DNA from: Triplophysa rosa
Taxonomy: Eukaryota; Chordata; Actinopteri; Cypriniformes; Nemacheilidae
DNA length: 64,000 bases
Assembly: GCF_024868665.1 (NCBI RefSeq)
Contig: NC_079895.1
Location: forward strand, 26,141,362-26,205,361
Reading direction: 5' to 3'
Part shown: piece by piece, positions 12,120 through 25,131 of the stretch
Position numbering within the stretch: the first letter of the stretch is position 1
How the letters are laid out: every line of letters begins with the position of its first letter
The notes under the pieces: model-generated
Database searches by the model: none
What the model was told of the DNA's origin: nothing
What the model saw: only the letters and a program-made list of their open reading frames with translations
Translations under genes and position numbers: made by a program

Positions 12120-14825
12120 GATGGACCTGATAAACTCAAGGAATAAGACCAACCTGTGACTCCATTGTGCTATGGTAATATAGAAATTTAGGGAATGGAC
12201 GGTGTACGCATGGGTCGTGTATGTGTGTGCAGGGGTCAGAGCCAACAGCTTCAACAAAACCTTTTGCAATTTATTTATCACATCATCAGTCGCGTAAATA
12301 TCAGCATTTAGGTTCTGATAACAAATACCGATATTAACAAATTCGCAAACCAGTCAAATTTAACCACCATTAAATTATCAGTGACATTGGTAGGACAAAA
12401 TTAGCTCTACATTTTTTGAAATCTATTATATTACCAATGCTTGATAAAAACAACGTTACTTTATTGTTATTATTATTACTGCTTAATTAATCAATAATCT
12501 ATCATTATATTGGTTGAAAATAAACAATACACTTTAAACTAGTGATTAATCCATAAATGATTGTGGGACAAATGATTAGAAACACGTGCTTGTAATGAAC
12601 AAATCTATCCCATCTTTTGATTTTTTGTCTGTCCGCAGCTATAAAAACAGAACATCAAACAAAATGTTTAAACACAGGTATAAATGTGTTTCTCCAGGCA
12701 TAGATGAATTACTTTGGCGATTCGTTTGATTAAAATGCTAGTCTCGAGTGCTAGAAGACACAAATGAAACCAGCTAAATTAGCATAACACTGTTGTTTAA
12801 TTTCATACGCATAATTAGTCGTGTATTTAACACTTGCAGTGTTGCGCAGATTCAATCACACGCACGCGCGCGCGGGTTGAATTATTGCACTCGAGGATCA
12901 GTGAGATGGGGCCGTGTTTATAACAGCTTTTCTTTTTTGCTGGATTCGTTTCACACCTGAGTTTGGTGCATGCAATAGTTGCATAGAAATTAGTTTTAGT
13001 TTACGTTCCATCATTTAAAAAATCTGCCTGTTCTTTTCGTTTGTAGTTCTGGTTTAACCTTAAATTTAAATAGTTTATCCACATGTAAAATGCCTTAAAA
13101 ATGACAAGAAAAAAGCAAGAAAATATCAAGGACAACTGCAAACGTTTCCTCACGTTTACCATTTATAGAATGACAGTAACATCTTATTCTCTTTCTACAC
13201 AGAATACCTTACATCAGATTTAATAGTGTTCAGCGGAAGGTCGCACAATTAAATCATATAGTTTTTATCATGATATTATATGGTATAAATATTGCATTCT
13301 AACTGATTGTGTTGGACCACATATATCTACTTTACCTGCCATACAATTTAACTTGGCCCTCATTCTCTTCTGCCAGACTGCAATATTTAGAGAGTTACTC
13401 ATTTACGATATGTTAAAGAACAGGCCTCGTATAGAGATTAATTTGGTACGAAAGGATAACTGCAAAATAACAGTTAATAAGACTTATTATAGAAATATGT
13501 TAAATGGCAGTTCTATCAACAAAAGCACACATAAATCTAATTTAAAAAAAAATGCATATTCGATAAAAATGTAAACTGAAAAATCGACCCATCTTTAAGA
13601 TGCGAGTGTCATATTGTGGGAGATAAAATGTCGTTCTTATTTTACCAGAAGCAGCTGAGAAGGAAAACTGGTCATACCGTTTGTGAACGCCTCCACATCC
13701 CCTTTTCATTCCCTGTCTCTCTGCTGTTGTCTTCTGCCATGCATTCATCATCAAAATGTTCACCACCTTCCCATCTGTTTTCTTACATTCCGGCGTAATA
13801 AAAAGATTAAAACAAGAACAGCTTTCAATATGTGAAACTCCAAAACAATTCTTATTCTTCTAGAGAATAAGGCCGTTGGGACCAGCACGATGCCCAGATG
13901 ATGTGGACTGACGACCACATTTGACAATAGCTGTTACATATCCACCATACTCAAAATGGTCCAATTTAAAGCAATTTGTATTTCAAATGACACTCGCAAA
14001 GTACCTCAGGGAACCTTCATCAATAGCGAAAATAATGACAGTATTACAACCGATAATTATCATCATTCAGGGACCAACACTGGAAAAATGTTACTCGTTC
14101 TTGGCCGTAAGCGACTGTTTATTGTCTCCAAGTAAAATGATCAGACACACAAAAATTCTAAAAATTCATTAAGAAAATAAAAAATGACCAGGATGACAAA
14201 TTCGCAGTTAATTATTTGCCAATTTTTAGTCTTTGTCAAATGCAAAAGTTTCGTTATTTTCATTGTTTCGTGACAACCAAACAAATGTAAATTCACAGAA
14301 CTTTTGCACTATAAACAGTTTCTTGATATATAAACACAAAATATGTATATATGCCGAAATATTTATTTGTGTTGTGTTGTTTTGTCTGGTCTTTACATCC
14401 AGGTTCCTACAGCTAATCTAAGGAAAATGGGTCTATTTCTCACCAAAGAGGATTTTTGCTTTACAACCCAAAGAACCAAAATCCAGTTCCAATCAGAAAC
14501 ATTTTAACTGTAGTCCTAATTAAACTGTAGTCTTATTTAAAGGCCCCAATCAAAATGTTAGTGTCTGTTAGAAAAAGTATTGTCATCACAGAACAGTGGC
14601 TCCAGTATCCGTGTGGTCAGTCCCATCGTAATTATACAGCCCAGTCCATCAGCCCACAGTGTGGGGATGATACCACAGCGGTTCTCTGTTTAGACGCAAC
14701 TCAAATAAAGCAGTATGTGCGATGATGAGTTGGAGCACTTTCCAGAGAAGAGGATCATCAAGAATAAGAGTCAAACACCTGCTATGCTGCCCTGATTTAG
14801 TGCACCACACCAGTCCAGGTCCACT

Positions 14826-14827
<2 letters not shown>
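12120..14827. other. dlx1a 5' flank, AT-rich, no gene
   Basis: No intact gene. It has many ATTA/TAAT cores (for example CATAATTAGTCG near 12810) and a short CG-rich alternating run at 12859-12877. Enhancer activity is possible but not shown. A faint resemblance near 13880-13920 on - to a methionine aminopeptidase segment was judged too weak to call. Confidence 0.45.
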
Positions 14828-14864
<37 letters not shown>

Positions 14865-14886
14865 TGCGTGTGTGTGCGTGTGTGTG
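14828..14886. repeat. (TG)n microsatellite with GCG interruptions
   Basis: About 59 bp of alternating TG with interspersed GCGTG units. Simple repeat, no gene association seen. Confidence 0.9.
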
Positions 14887-15972
14887 CATTGGACATACTG
14901 ACATCAGCTGACAAACTGATTCAGCCAGAGACAGCCACAGAGTTTATGGCTTCATCCGTCCTTTCAACAGCGTCTGATTCATAAGGAGAGCTCCGAATTT
15001 GCTTCCGGAGTAAAGTCCCTGATTAGTATCTGTTATTGGTGGCACAGGATTCTCTGGGAGTTTAAATTGTTTCAATGTGAAGCGTTCTTACCAGCTCTTC
15101 GGTAGTGTGACCCACGAGATGTCCTTTTGATAAAGAGTTCCTGAAAACCAAACCTCAAATCCGGACAGATGCCTAATGATTGTTAACAGACTGGGAAGCA
15201 ACAATCTGCAAGAAGGCAATTTGTTACATGTTGTGGGTCTGGTGCAGTAAGGGACGTATAGAAAATAGGTATGTCTGCATAGCTTGACATTAATATGTAT
15301 TTTAGTGTCAAAGGAGCACAGTCATTTTGTGTTAAAAACACTCACGTGCTTGATGCTCTGGTTCCACTGATGCAAACAAGGTCAAGTACATTTCTAATCA
15401 ATTTAGACACATGTTGACTAGACATGTTGAATGAGCGCTTACAGAAAGCACCTTACCAAAAGTACTAGTGAAAATTTGGCTTTTGTTGTGAAGTTTGTGA
15501 TGTCATCAAGAAGTTGTAGTGCACTATCAGCACTGTTGAGAAACATTGTTAAGGTAAAGAGACAGAGCACTGATCCCATTATCACACTCGCGCTGAAAAT
15601 GACAAGGACAGAAAGCCCCAGACTCAATGTAGTTTCTTTTCGTCACATGTCTGAATGAATAAAACAGGTTTAAGTGGAGCAGTTTAAAAAGTTGTTAAGA
15701 CAGCATTAACATTGCTCAGTGTTTAAAGTTGTGGAGCAGTATTTATTCAGGGCCTTACAATTACACCTTATTGACAAAGTCACCAGTGAACAACACAGCG
15801 GTAAATTCGATCAGACTTAAGAGTCTCTGATCAATTCTGATGATGAAACAGCTGTGTCTCTGGGGTCCTCTTAGAGGGTTTTAAGCAGGCAGCACCTTCG
15901 ATTTGCTGCTTCACTGAATTCCAATGGACAGCGAGACACTTTGAGAGTGTTTGTTGAGACTCAAAGCAATAC

Positions 15973-16014
<42 letters not shown>

Positions 16015-16850
16015 ACTGAGATGTAACCACAGATTATTGTGTCAATCAGTATGGAAGGGTTAAGCGTTATGTTAAAATAATGCAGACAGGTTCTGGGTTT
16101 GTATTCATGGGGTGGCGAAGGGTCAAAGTTCAAAGCTGTAGTTTTATAATGTTTCAGTACATTATTATTATTATTATTATTATTATAAACAATGTGTTAA
16201 ATTTCCAAAAAAAAAGATAGCAGCTAATAACATTTTACAGTGCTTTAGGGTTCTTATATAATGCATTTTCTATTGTTTGGATTTATAATTATAAAAATAA
16301 AAATAATTTACTATGCTGAATTTTTCTACTATTTTCTATATAAACATCTCCACATTTTTAACAAAAGCATTCAATAAAATAACGCATTTCTAATAATGTG
16401 ATAATTGAGATGTTATTTCAAATCATTTTTGGGGGGATTTAAGCTTAACACAAATAATTATAAACTGTTTTCTGTATTTTACAGCTGATGGGACTTAATT
16501 GTCTCTTTCTGGAGGAAGATGCAGACCTAATTGTCTTTACACCTTCAAACATCAAATGTACAAACCCAAAAGAAAATATGACCAAGTGAAATCTCTCGTG
16601 TATGTGTATGTATATTTCCTACATGCCATGAATTTTGTGTGCAGGTGTCTGAAGAAGTATTTGAAAGTAATGTGTTAGTTGTAAACCTGTCTAAACAGCT
16701 GGTGTGTATTTATTACCACAGCTCGAGTAATATTATGGTAAACTTGCAATCTTTTTGGATGTTAAGTTTACTGAAACAAATACACCTGACATTAAATCCA
16801 CCCACTAGCCTGGCTTCACATGGAGTAAAAGATCACATGGTTGAACAAAA
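14887..16850. other. Non-coding, with two microsatellites
   Basis: No supported gene. It contains a (GA)n run at 15976-16012 and a (TTA)n run at 16159-16187; the rest is AT-rich. An exon-like 49-bp stretch on - near 15145-15097 (TTTTCAG acceptor, GTAAGAAC donor) has no recognised product. Confidence 0.45.
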
Positions 16851-19000
16851 CACGAATTCCCTAAAATGCGAATGCGGCGGAAAGTGACAGGTGTCGCGTT
16901 TACCAAAACATACCGCCGAGGAAGCACTTGCGCGGGCCATTGGATGGGATCTGCTCGGAATCTTCGGCTACCTGCTAATGTACACCCATCACTCACCTGG
17001 GCCGCAGAGCCGGAGCAGGTGAGGGCGAGCGCAGACCGCACGGCGCGACACACAGCTGTGCCGCGTGTGTGAGAAAGACAGGACTACGACAACCCAACAA
17101 CCTCCATCATTACCGCAGCAGCAGGGGTCAGAACAGTCTGCCCAGCATCCCCCCACCTGCCCAAAAATTGCCCTCCAAAATGACCAATTACCCGAGTTAG
17201 GTGCTACTGGGAGAAATAGAAAAATCCGCCCCAATAGATGGTTACTTAATGCATCAACAAGGAGGAAAAGAAATGACTGCAGAATTGTCACTTGTGGTAT
17301 TTTTCCTCGTTGTATCTGCGGGCTAAAGGCTCGAGACAGGCAGTCATCAAATGTTCAAACTAAGCAGTAAATTAAAATCAATGAAAGCCGTATAAGTCAG
17401 GGAAAACAGAGCGATTTGGATGCGAGGGAAGCCAAGGCCTGGCAGATGATTTCAAACAGCTGGGAGCTGGAACACAATCCATGTACTGCAAGTCTGCCTT
17501 TACTCTTTATTTAGATGTCTTGTTTTACGCATATTCAAACGAGGTTTGATTTGCTTCACTTTGTCCAATAATTAAAAGACCGAAAACATGCACATTTTCC
17601 AATTAAACAATTAGGCGCGCGCGGCGGAGGGGCCAGCGCGCGCGCGCCTCTCCGTCCCGTTTCGCGTTTTTGTTCCGAGGTAAGTCCCGAACAAAGACGG
17701 GCAGGGGTCAGTACTCGAGCACACCTGAACGCGTTCCCCTCTCCCTTGATCTCCTAAGGCAGCCCGCCATTAGTCTTAATAATGGAAAATTGTCATGTTG
17801 ATACAAGACTCCCTCTCTCGTTCTGAATAAGTTGTAGTTGGAAGCGCCATTTATTTCCAAGTTCTTTGTGCCCAAAGGCCAGGGACGGTGCTTTTGTGGT
17901 GGGGAAGAGAAAAAGGTGCTGGATGCTCTTTCCATAGTCAAGATAATTATCCCCACTGTGACCTTAATGATCCACCCTTCTCCCCCGGCGACTTGTGCGC
18001 GCCTCGCAGCGCGCCTCAGCCGCTCTGCGCCCGCCTCCCCCCTCCGTGCCCTGTGTCAGGGAATATGAAAACCCCTATAATGAAACCATTTTGGCTGATG
18101 GAAAAAGGGCTCCTCGAGCCGCACTTGCCACAAAGACGGCTCAATTATGTGAGTAATTGTGATAATTTTCCATCCATTCATGGGCTCTCTCTGAAAGAGA
18201 AGGAAAGAGAGGAGAAAACAGAGAGACACTGAAAGGGAAATTACACAGACAATGTCGAGTGTGAAAATTGTTACACAAAAATGACTGTAAGAAAAGTGTA
18301 AGTCTATAAATAAATATGTTAATGCAGGGAGGCCGAGATCCCACGTCACAAACAAAAGGCGCGGTCGGTCGGATGACCGCTATAGGAGGAGAATAATGCC
18401 GAGATGAAAGTACGTGTGCAGCTGTCTGAAAATTAAAGCTCTTTCGACTTCCTACTGACAAAGCTGAGCCCCTAAAAAAGCACCCCAGTGGTTAGAGATC
18501 ATTTGGAGCCCTGTGACAGGAAAAAGGATAATTACCTCTCTGAGAGAGAGGAGAGAGAGAGGAGAGGCAGGCGGACTGACGCGCCCTTCAGACGCGCTGC
18601 TGAATGCGCGAGCTTGATAGAAGGCAGGGAGAATAATTTTGTGCTTTGCTTTTTCTTTTATTCCACCGAGCATGTTTTGTTGGCTGGAAGACAAGGAGGC
18701 GAGTGCCGCTGAGTGCATTAAACCCTGGGTGTTCGCAAATATAAGGTTCCTCCGTCCATCATCTCGTGCTTTGAGAAGAAGTCTGAAATGCATTAAAATG
18801 TCTCGGACGACGGAGGCGCTGAGATGCCGCATTAGACTTCGGCTTCCCAGCGGGAGACAGATTAAACATTTCCTCGCCCTATTCCTCAAGGATACTCGGG
18901 CTCTCTACGAAGAAAAGCTATTCTGCGTCATTTCGCCAATGGCAAATTCCTACCTGTGATTGCCTTTCGATAGTTCTCCAATGAAATTTGTGTTCAAATA
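16851..19000. promoter_or_regulatory. Large candidate upstream Dlx enhancer region
   Basis: Non-coding sequence 5-7 kb 5' of dlx1a with balanced composition and no repeats: CpG-rich at 16860-17100 and 17614-17652; GATAATTATCC (17942-17952); a triple cluster CAATTATG, GTAATTGTG, GATAATTTTCC (18142-18170); and CCATTAGTCTTAATAATGG near 17767. GA-rich runs lie at 18195-18225 and 18541-18566. In mouse, Dlx1/2 has an upstream element (URE2) about 12 kb from Dlx1 (established knowledge); this is the best candidate equivalent here by position and motif content. Confidence 0.45.
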
Positions 19001-19006
19001 TGTGAA

Positions 19007-19193
19007 GAGTTTGGTTCCAAAATGAGATAACTCCGTTTAAAAAAAATCAAAATCATGTTTTTTATTGTGCATTCCAATTAATATCAATCAAACTGCAGTT
19101 GGTTTGTTAAAAATACAGCTAACTAACACAAAACAACACCATGAAAACATAATAATAACATGATTTTTGTTATCTCAGTTTGGAACCAAACTC
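19007..19193. mobile_element. Foldback MITE with GAGTTTGGTTCCAAA ends
   Basis: The left arm GAGTTTGGTTCCAAAATGAG is mirrored by the right arm ending TTTGGAACCAAACTC; the inner parts (GAGATAAC, AATCATGTT) also pair. This is a 187-bp inverted-repeat element with no coding capacity. Family not identified. Confidence 0.75.
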
Positions 19194-20259
19194 GTCATTT
19201 CCACTTCCAAAGTGGAAATATACACTGGAGCACGTCTGATATTCCAACAGAATTCAAATTCAATATCAATTATCCTTCACAGCAACCACAAATCACACAC
19301 AATGGCAGAAGCATTGTATCTCCTTCCCCTTTCCACTCTCTCCGTCCTAAACTGTTCCCACATGTCTGAAGTCTGACCCCCTGTGTGAGGGACCACAGAC
19401 ATCTGGAGAAATTGCAGCATGCGGTCTAGGCCGCTGGGCGCTCGATGATTCGGATACGAATCCGTCAACCGATATACCCGTGATTCGTCACTGTCATGGC
19501 CGAATCCGATGCTGCACTTTCAAAAGAGGACACTGACTTAACATGTTTTTATTGTCTCTTTTTACACACAATATCGTCTTTCATGGCAGCACATATACTT
19601 GCACACTTGGACATGCACCTGGACCCTGTAATGGCTGACCGGTTGTCATATCACTATGGTAATTGGTCCAATTCTTAAGAATCAGCTAAGCGTGTCATGT
19701 CAACATTTAACATCTCCATCAGCAAGAAACAAACAGACAGACACCAATGTCCTTCAGTCGCCAACAGTAACAACAAAAACAGTTATTATCATCAATTAGA
19801 ATGAAGTAATAACTTGATTTGCATGTCTGTCAGATGCTAAAACGCATCTTAATAAAGAGCGTAATAAGCATAACAAAAGAAGACAGCACAACAACACACC
19901 TGCGCAATGTTAAATATATGAATAAGTAAAAATAGTAATAATCAAATGAGTGATGGCAGTCCAAATGGTTTCTACCGCGTGAGCAAACGGTGTCATTTTT
20001 AGAAAAGCCTTTTCATAATTTCTGAAATTTAAGATTTTTATTTGTTTGTGACATTGCTTCACAATTGGTCAACAAATAAGTGAAATAAATGCAGTTTTTG
20101 GGATAAAAAACAATTGGAGTCATTGGCACTATGGTTCAACTGGCTCAGGTAAAGTTCTGTAAATTTAAGGAATATAACAAATTTGTTATTGTACCAATTA
20201 AAAAAAAATAGATGTAACCGGTCACTAGACATTTTTGAGTTGAGGCCTGTGTGATATCA
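19194..20259. other. Non-coding, nothing specific
   Basis: AT-rich sequence with no supported gene. Short open stretches near 19277-19468 on - show no recognisable motif. Confidence 0.45.
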
Positions 20260-21060
20260 TACTATATCATATTCATGTACCATTATTTAAAAAAATACAA
20301 CAGGTTGCCATGACCTCAATGTGAGAGCGTAAGCCTCTGTCCATGACTGGTGAATACAGGTGTGCAAAAATGTAAAAACTGAAATCAAAACAGTTCATCT
20401 GTGTTTTATAGACCGCAGTGCTGTCGACATGTTGGTAAAGCCCCAGACCCCTGGAGCACAAGTAAGGGATTGAAGGGCCGCTGCTCCGGATGTGTGTGCG
20501 TGTGTCAGCTGCTGTTATAAATGTAGGGGCAGTGTGAGGGATGGGTCGAGCTGTCTGCGCAGAGTGATGCGGGCAGGGCCGCCCGGCTGCTGACTCCACT
20601 CTAATGACAGAGAGGGTAATGACAGAGCCCCAAACAGCAGGAAGAGGAAGATCAATCTACAGCCCGAGATGGAGAGATGGAAGAGAGGGGAAGGACGCGG
20701 CGCAAAAAAACAGGGCAGTGCGATTTCTATTACGTTCTCTCTCTGCGTGTTAGCCTGTCTGCGAGCTTGTCTACCCCCCCGCCTCGCTGTGGCTGTCAGC
20801 CCACGCCGCACATTAAAAACACAGCGGATCGATAACTATTAACACTCGTCAGGAGAGCCGCACTGCTCGCATCTCACGCTCCGTATCCAATCCTGCGCCT
20901 CGCTCTCTTTCGCCATCTCTCTCTGACCGTGGCGCTGGTCTGGCTCATGGGCTCATGATGCCTGGGGTCAGTGGGAATTGAGGAACGTGGGGAAGGATGG
21001 ACAGAGTGTGGAGAGGGTGAAATGAAACGAGACGGGACTCACTAACCAGCTGCCCGAGCA
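20260..21060. promoter_or_regulatory. Candidate conserved non-coding block
   Basis: GC-richer than its surroundings and non-repetitive, with words such as CACTCTAATGACAG, GAGGGTAATGACAG and GATCGATAACTATTAAC. No homologous reading frame. It could be a distal Dlx element, or the eroded 3' part of metap1d, which would lie somewhere here; neither is shown. Confidence 0.25.
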
Positions 21061-22185
21061 AACAGCACACATTCCTCACTCCTAATCTGCTGTTTTTCCT
21101 CCTACAAAACAACAGCAAAAACATCCAAATAAATCAGGTCTTCATGCAGTGGGGTCCAAAGATCTGAGAACACCTTGGAAAAACGTTTTCATATTAACAG
21201 GAAAATAATGTTTTTGAAAAATCATAAACAATAAAAGGGTATGATGGAAAATAAAAGCTTATAAAAGTCGGCACCGTTGGTCACGGGACCAAATGTTAAT
21301 AAATTAAATTTTTATTTGTAAAGCTGAAAATAGTTTGTGGGTCTTTTTTTCTTTTTTGTCTTTGCTGTTAATGAGAGTGTGCTAGATTATCTGTTATTTG
21401 ATCCCTTGAAGCACATACCATACATTCTTACATCATGCTGGTGTGACATTGCAACTAGGTAATTCTCTCAAAAGCATGTTGATATTAATACATTTATTAT
21501 TCAATTTAATATGAATAAAATTGCAAAAATTATACTTTTGTTTGGCAGAAAATTGTATTTGTTTTGCAAATATTTATTATTATTGTTCTTTCAATAAATA
21601 CTGTTTATTACAAATGAAAAAGAATAAGTGATTGCAAAATAGAAACAATTTTAGCACTCGTCTTATGCAAACGTTTGAATCCAATTTACAGACCTGTGTG
21701 TACAAAAATAGTCGATAAGATCTGCCTTCTGAAGTAGAAAATAAAAACAGAGCCATCAAAAACAGCAACAACATTGTGGGCGATTAAAAGGAAATGAGTT
21801 CCTGAGAAAGAGAATGAAAATAAACAGCCTTAAAAAACAGCGAGCAACGTAAAATGAGCTGCAATTTGGGTTGATTTCTGTTTAATTGTCCTTTGGGACA
21901 TGACTTGATCTACTGATCTAAACATTTAGCAGGATAAAGACTTAGTCAGCAACAGGAAAACAGAGGACTAAATCATTACCACCAGCTGATTTTGATGGTA
22001 ATGAAATGATATTGCTCTCTCAGAAAAATGAAATATCAAACTTCAGTCGGGTCAGAAATTAAACATCCAGCTGTTTTGGATTTATTTAAAGTAAACATAT
22101 ATACTGTATGAGTTTAATATTATGCGTTTATCCAAAGTGAGATGCAGTACATTGTATTTTACATGTTTGATCAGTGTGTGGCATG
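21061..22185. other. AT-rich non-coding stretch
   Basis: No supported gene. Part of 21840-22070 (TTTAATTGTCC, GGTAATGAAATGATATTGC) looks enhancer-like. TTTATCCAAAGTGAGATGCAG near 22128 is a fragment of the common fish SINE tail. Confidence 0.4.
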
Positions 22186-22507
22186 CTTAATGGAAACTGT
22201 AATGGTGCTAGTGGTATGTGATGGATTATATTGGTGGAACTGGATGTTAAATCCGACTGCCCAAAAACACTACAAAAAGGATTTTTTAAATGGTTTTAAT
22301 TGAAAAATCTAAAGGAAACCATAGAAACCATCACAGAAATTCGAATGGTATCCATTAAAATACCACTATGAACCATTAGCTTTTTCCATTAAAACCATGA
22401 CAAAATCTCTTTTTGTAGTGTGTTTTGGGCATTATTCCAATAAGATTTAACATCCCACCAACAGAATCCATCACATACCAGTGGACACAATTATAGTTTC
22501 CATTAAA
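22186..22507. mobile_element. Foldback (palindromic) element, about 320 bp
   Basis: The left arm (22186-22300: TTAATGGAAACTG, GGTATGTGATGGATT, GGATGTTAAATC, GCCCAAAA, ACTACAAAAAG) pairs with the right arm (22400-22507) in inverse order. The centre carries repeated AACCAT/ATTAAAACCAT words. Nonautonomous, no coding region; family not identified. Confidence 0.75.
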
Positions 22508-23509
22508 AACAATACAATTCCCATTATAACAGTTAAATCCATTCAATTTTCTATTGTGTTTTGGCCAGGGTTGTATTTTTTCTGCAGGGATCTAAAACAA
22601 TTTGATTAGATAATTGTAATTTAAAAAATGCTGGTATATTATTCAGTTCTGTTATACCCTACAATAAATCATTTATATATGGATGTCGTTTAAACGTTCT
22701 TAAAAATGTAATTGTAATTTGCTTTTCAAACATGTTTTGTGCTAACCCCGATCAATTTAAAATATTTTACAAGTAATGAGTTGTATACTGATTCAAGTCT
22801 GTAAAAGAAAATAAAACGTTCCTAAGTACTCTATGATACCATTAAAATGTTGTTTTTAAAGGAGAAATTGTCAAACTCTGCATTTTTGAAATAATCAAAT
22901 TTTGAAAACAGCACGAAACAACTTAGAAAAGTTTACACATGCAGACAATGGTATCTACACAGTATATTGATATAACAAGGCATACATGCTAAATGTCTGT
23001 TGTTTCAAAGAAAAACAACATAAATTATTTTATGAATTTAATATTAAAAGAAAATTATTTATTTATCTCTTTAACGTAAAACTAATCTAAAACTATTACA
23101 TCAAATTTCACATGAAAAAAAGTTTTTTGTGCCCTGCCACAGCCTAGAAGCGAATATGTATTGGGAAAAATACAGTAAAATTTCCAGTAGTAAGTTAACA
23201 CAGCACTCAAATGGTACCATATATCAGTGAAATCCAGTATTTCAATATCATTTATCTTATATGATATGATATGGTGATCACATACGGATACTCTGTATGG
23301 ACACAGTTTGTGTTCATGGGCACAAGCTGTCTGGCTGTGAACACAAACAAAGAACCTTGCTTTTGGTACTTTAAGCAACGATCATTACAGTAATGTTAAA
23401 CCACACTTTCCCATCTCAGACCGCTCATTACACTGGCCTGCGTGTAATTTGTCTCTTTCCTTACTGAGTTTTACAGTGTTCAGTGTCTCTGTACAGAACC
23501 TCCTGAATC
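22508..23509. other. AT-rich non-coding stretch
   Basis: No supported gene. If the decayed metap1d had further exons 3' of 23.5 kb they might lie here, but I recognise none. Confidence 0.4.
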
Positions 23510-23724
23510 TCATGTCAACTGAGGTCTCCTAATGGCTATCCGTACATCAGCCAAACACAGACCGTTCAGTGTGTTCCCTGCCTCCTTCCTCAACAGAGCT
23601 TTATCTGAACACCAACCCACAGGATCATAATAGTTTTGCTTGCTTGTACTCTGGGCTTTCACTGCTCTGAATGGGGAGGGGGGGTCCCAGCGTGACAGAG
23701 GACATGAGCTGAATGCCTTGATAC

Positions 23725-23875
23725 CTGTCAGGTGTACGGTAACATCACAATATTGTTTAGAGAGGTTCACATTGATTTCGGATAGCCTGGCCAGAGCAGA
23801 GCGGCCTGATGGGTATTGTGTCTGATTGCCGGATCACGGAAAAATGCCATCGGTTTCATCTGTTGTCATGCCAAC
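23725..23875 (-). pseudogene. metap1d: metap1d exon relic with intact splice sites, frameshifts and stops
   Basis: Acceptor CGTCCAG precedes GTTGGC at 23875, and donor GTATCA follows CAG at 23725. Frame 1 reads VGMTTDETDGIFP then stop; after a 1-nt shift the next frame reads AIRHN, then a scrambled stretch containing TACCCATCA (Y-P-S), then GYPKSM, stop, TSLNNIV. The functional protein reads, as I recall, VGMTTDEIDFIV.., AIRHNGYPSPL.., GFPKSVCTSVNNV. The order of matches, length (151 nt) and both splice sites support homology. At least one net +1 shift, compensating indels and a TGA in the Cys codon are visible. Confidence 0.8.
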
Positions 23876-24530
23876 CTGGACGGAAAAGAAGAGAGAAGAA
23901 TCGAATGAACAGTAATTGAAAGGTGGACGGGGGGTAAATTCACTAAGAATGAATTGTGCCCACTGTTTATTTACACATGCCGTCTGGATTATTTACTGCA
24001 GGAATTATGCAAATAAGATATGGGGGAAACACAGCCCCCCCACCAAAAAAAACGATTTTTGCAATTTGTGTGCATGGCGAACTGAACTACTGAGCTTTCT
24101 GGCCCGGGTTAACATGACTGTGGGTGGTTAGTGAATAACTGCACACAAAATTGTATCAAATCAATTCCCAATAAACTAGATAAAACCTTTAACTAATCTA
24201 CAGAGAGACATGGATCTTAATCGAAATGTGTCACGATAATAACCCGAGCGTGTTGAGAATGAAATTCCATTAAAGGCCTTGGTCATGTGTGAGATGTGCC
24301 GTGTTCAAACCATCTCTCTGGATGTGGAAAGTGTGCTACTGATATTGAGATGCTAATGGCTTCGGTACAATTATCTCACCATTTCAGCAAATGGATTCGG
24401 CCATGCGTGTGTGGCACCGTCTCGGAGAATGTGCTCCCCTGAACGAGCGGCTTCCATGAATATGTAACTGCATCTGAGCCTGTCTTTGTTACAAAAGGTC
24501 ATTATGGAAGCAAAACCTCCTCAATGAGAC
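23876..24530. promoter_or_regulatory. Candidate conserved non-coding block inside former metap1d
   Basis: Non-repetitive sequence with TTATGCAAATAAG (octamer-like, near 24005), CCATTAAAGGCC, GATGCTAATGGC and GTACAATTATCTC. No reading frame of note. A Dlx-type enhancer kept after the host gene decayed would look like this, but no alignment was made. Confidence 0.35.
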
Positions 24531-24789
24531 TTCTGTATCCGGACAGCCAGAGAACAAGGCAGGCGGCACTTTACAAAACACTGTGATATAAAGATGAATC
24601 CAACTGATCGGGTGTTAACCATCACATGCGCTTTATGTGTAAAGTGCCAGTATGCAGCAAACAAACGGCAGGTAAGGACAGTACTGTTGGATTGTGGGTA
24701 GTTAAACAGCCATGGCAAGTAGTGACCGCAGTGTGATGTCAAAGTCAAATGTCTAGAAACCAGAATATCATAGAATCTTGGGCCAATGA

Positions 24790-24875
24790 GCAACATGCAT
24801 CCAGCAACCACCTGCCAATACCCTAGCAACCACGCAAAACACCTTAGCATCCCCATAGCAACCACCCACATCGCT
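24790..24875. repeat. Degenerate CAACCAC minisatellite-like tract
   Basis: Tandem, imperfect units of the type CCTAGCAACCAC / CCATAGCAACCACC. Such tracts are common in fish genomes. They produce a spurious open frame on -. Confidence 0.6.
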
Positions 24876-25131
24876 GTGGTAGCAACTTTCTCACAGGAAA
24901 CCACCTCATATAAAAATTCTGACGTTATCTTCACTAGCCCATATTTATTATTACTAGACGCTTTGAAAATAATCGTCTGATAATTTATTAAACTTATCAA
25001 TTTATTAATTTGATATAAAAAATAATATTTCATATATAGTAAAATAAGTGACATACTGTACTCTACATCTGGGATGGACTGACGGTGAGACGTGACAATT
25101 TTCATATTTTGGTAAACAATTCCAATAAACG

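Noticed and set aside
13876..13922. Possible relic of the METAP1D CPHFVGHGIG segment on -
   Set aside because: Only about four residues match without flanking support; cannot be told from chance.
15097..15145. Mini-exon on - reading NSLSKGHLVGHTTEEL, reminiscent of the METAP1D segment SLK..TTEEI
   Set aside because: The matching metap1d segment was found as VGMTTDE at 23875 with intact splice sites. This one needs an insertion and sits on the wrong side of that exon.
18056..18961. Several 75-145 codon open frames on both strands at 18.0-19.0 kb
   Set aside because: Overlapping frames on both strands follow from GA-rich and CpG-rich composition; the region behaves as non-coding regulatory sequence.
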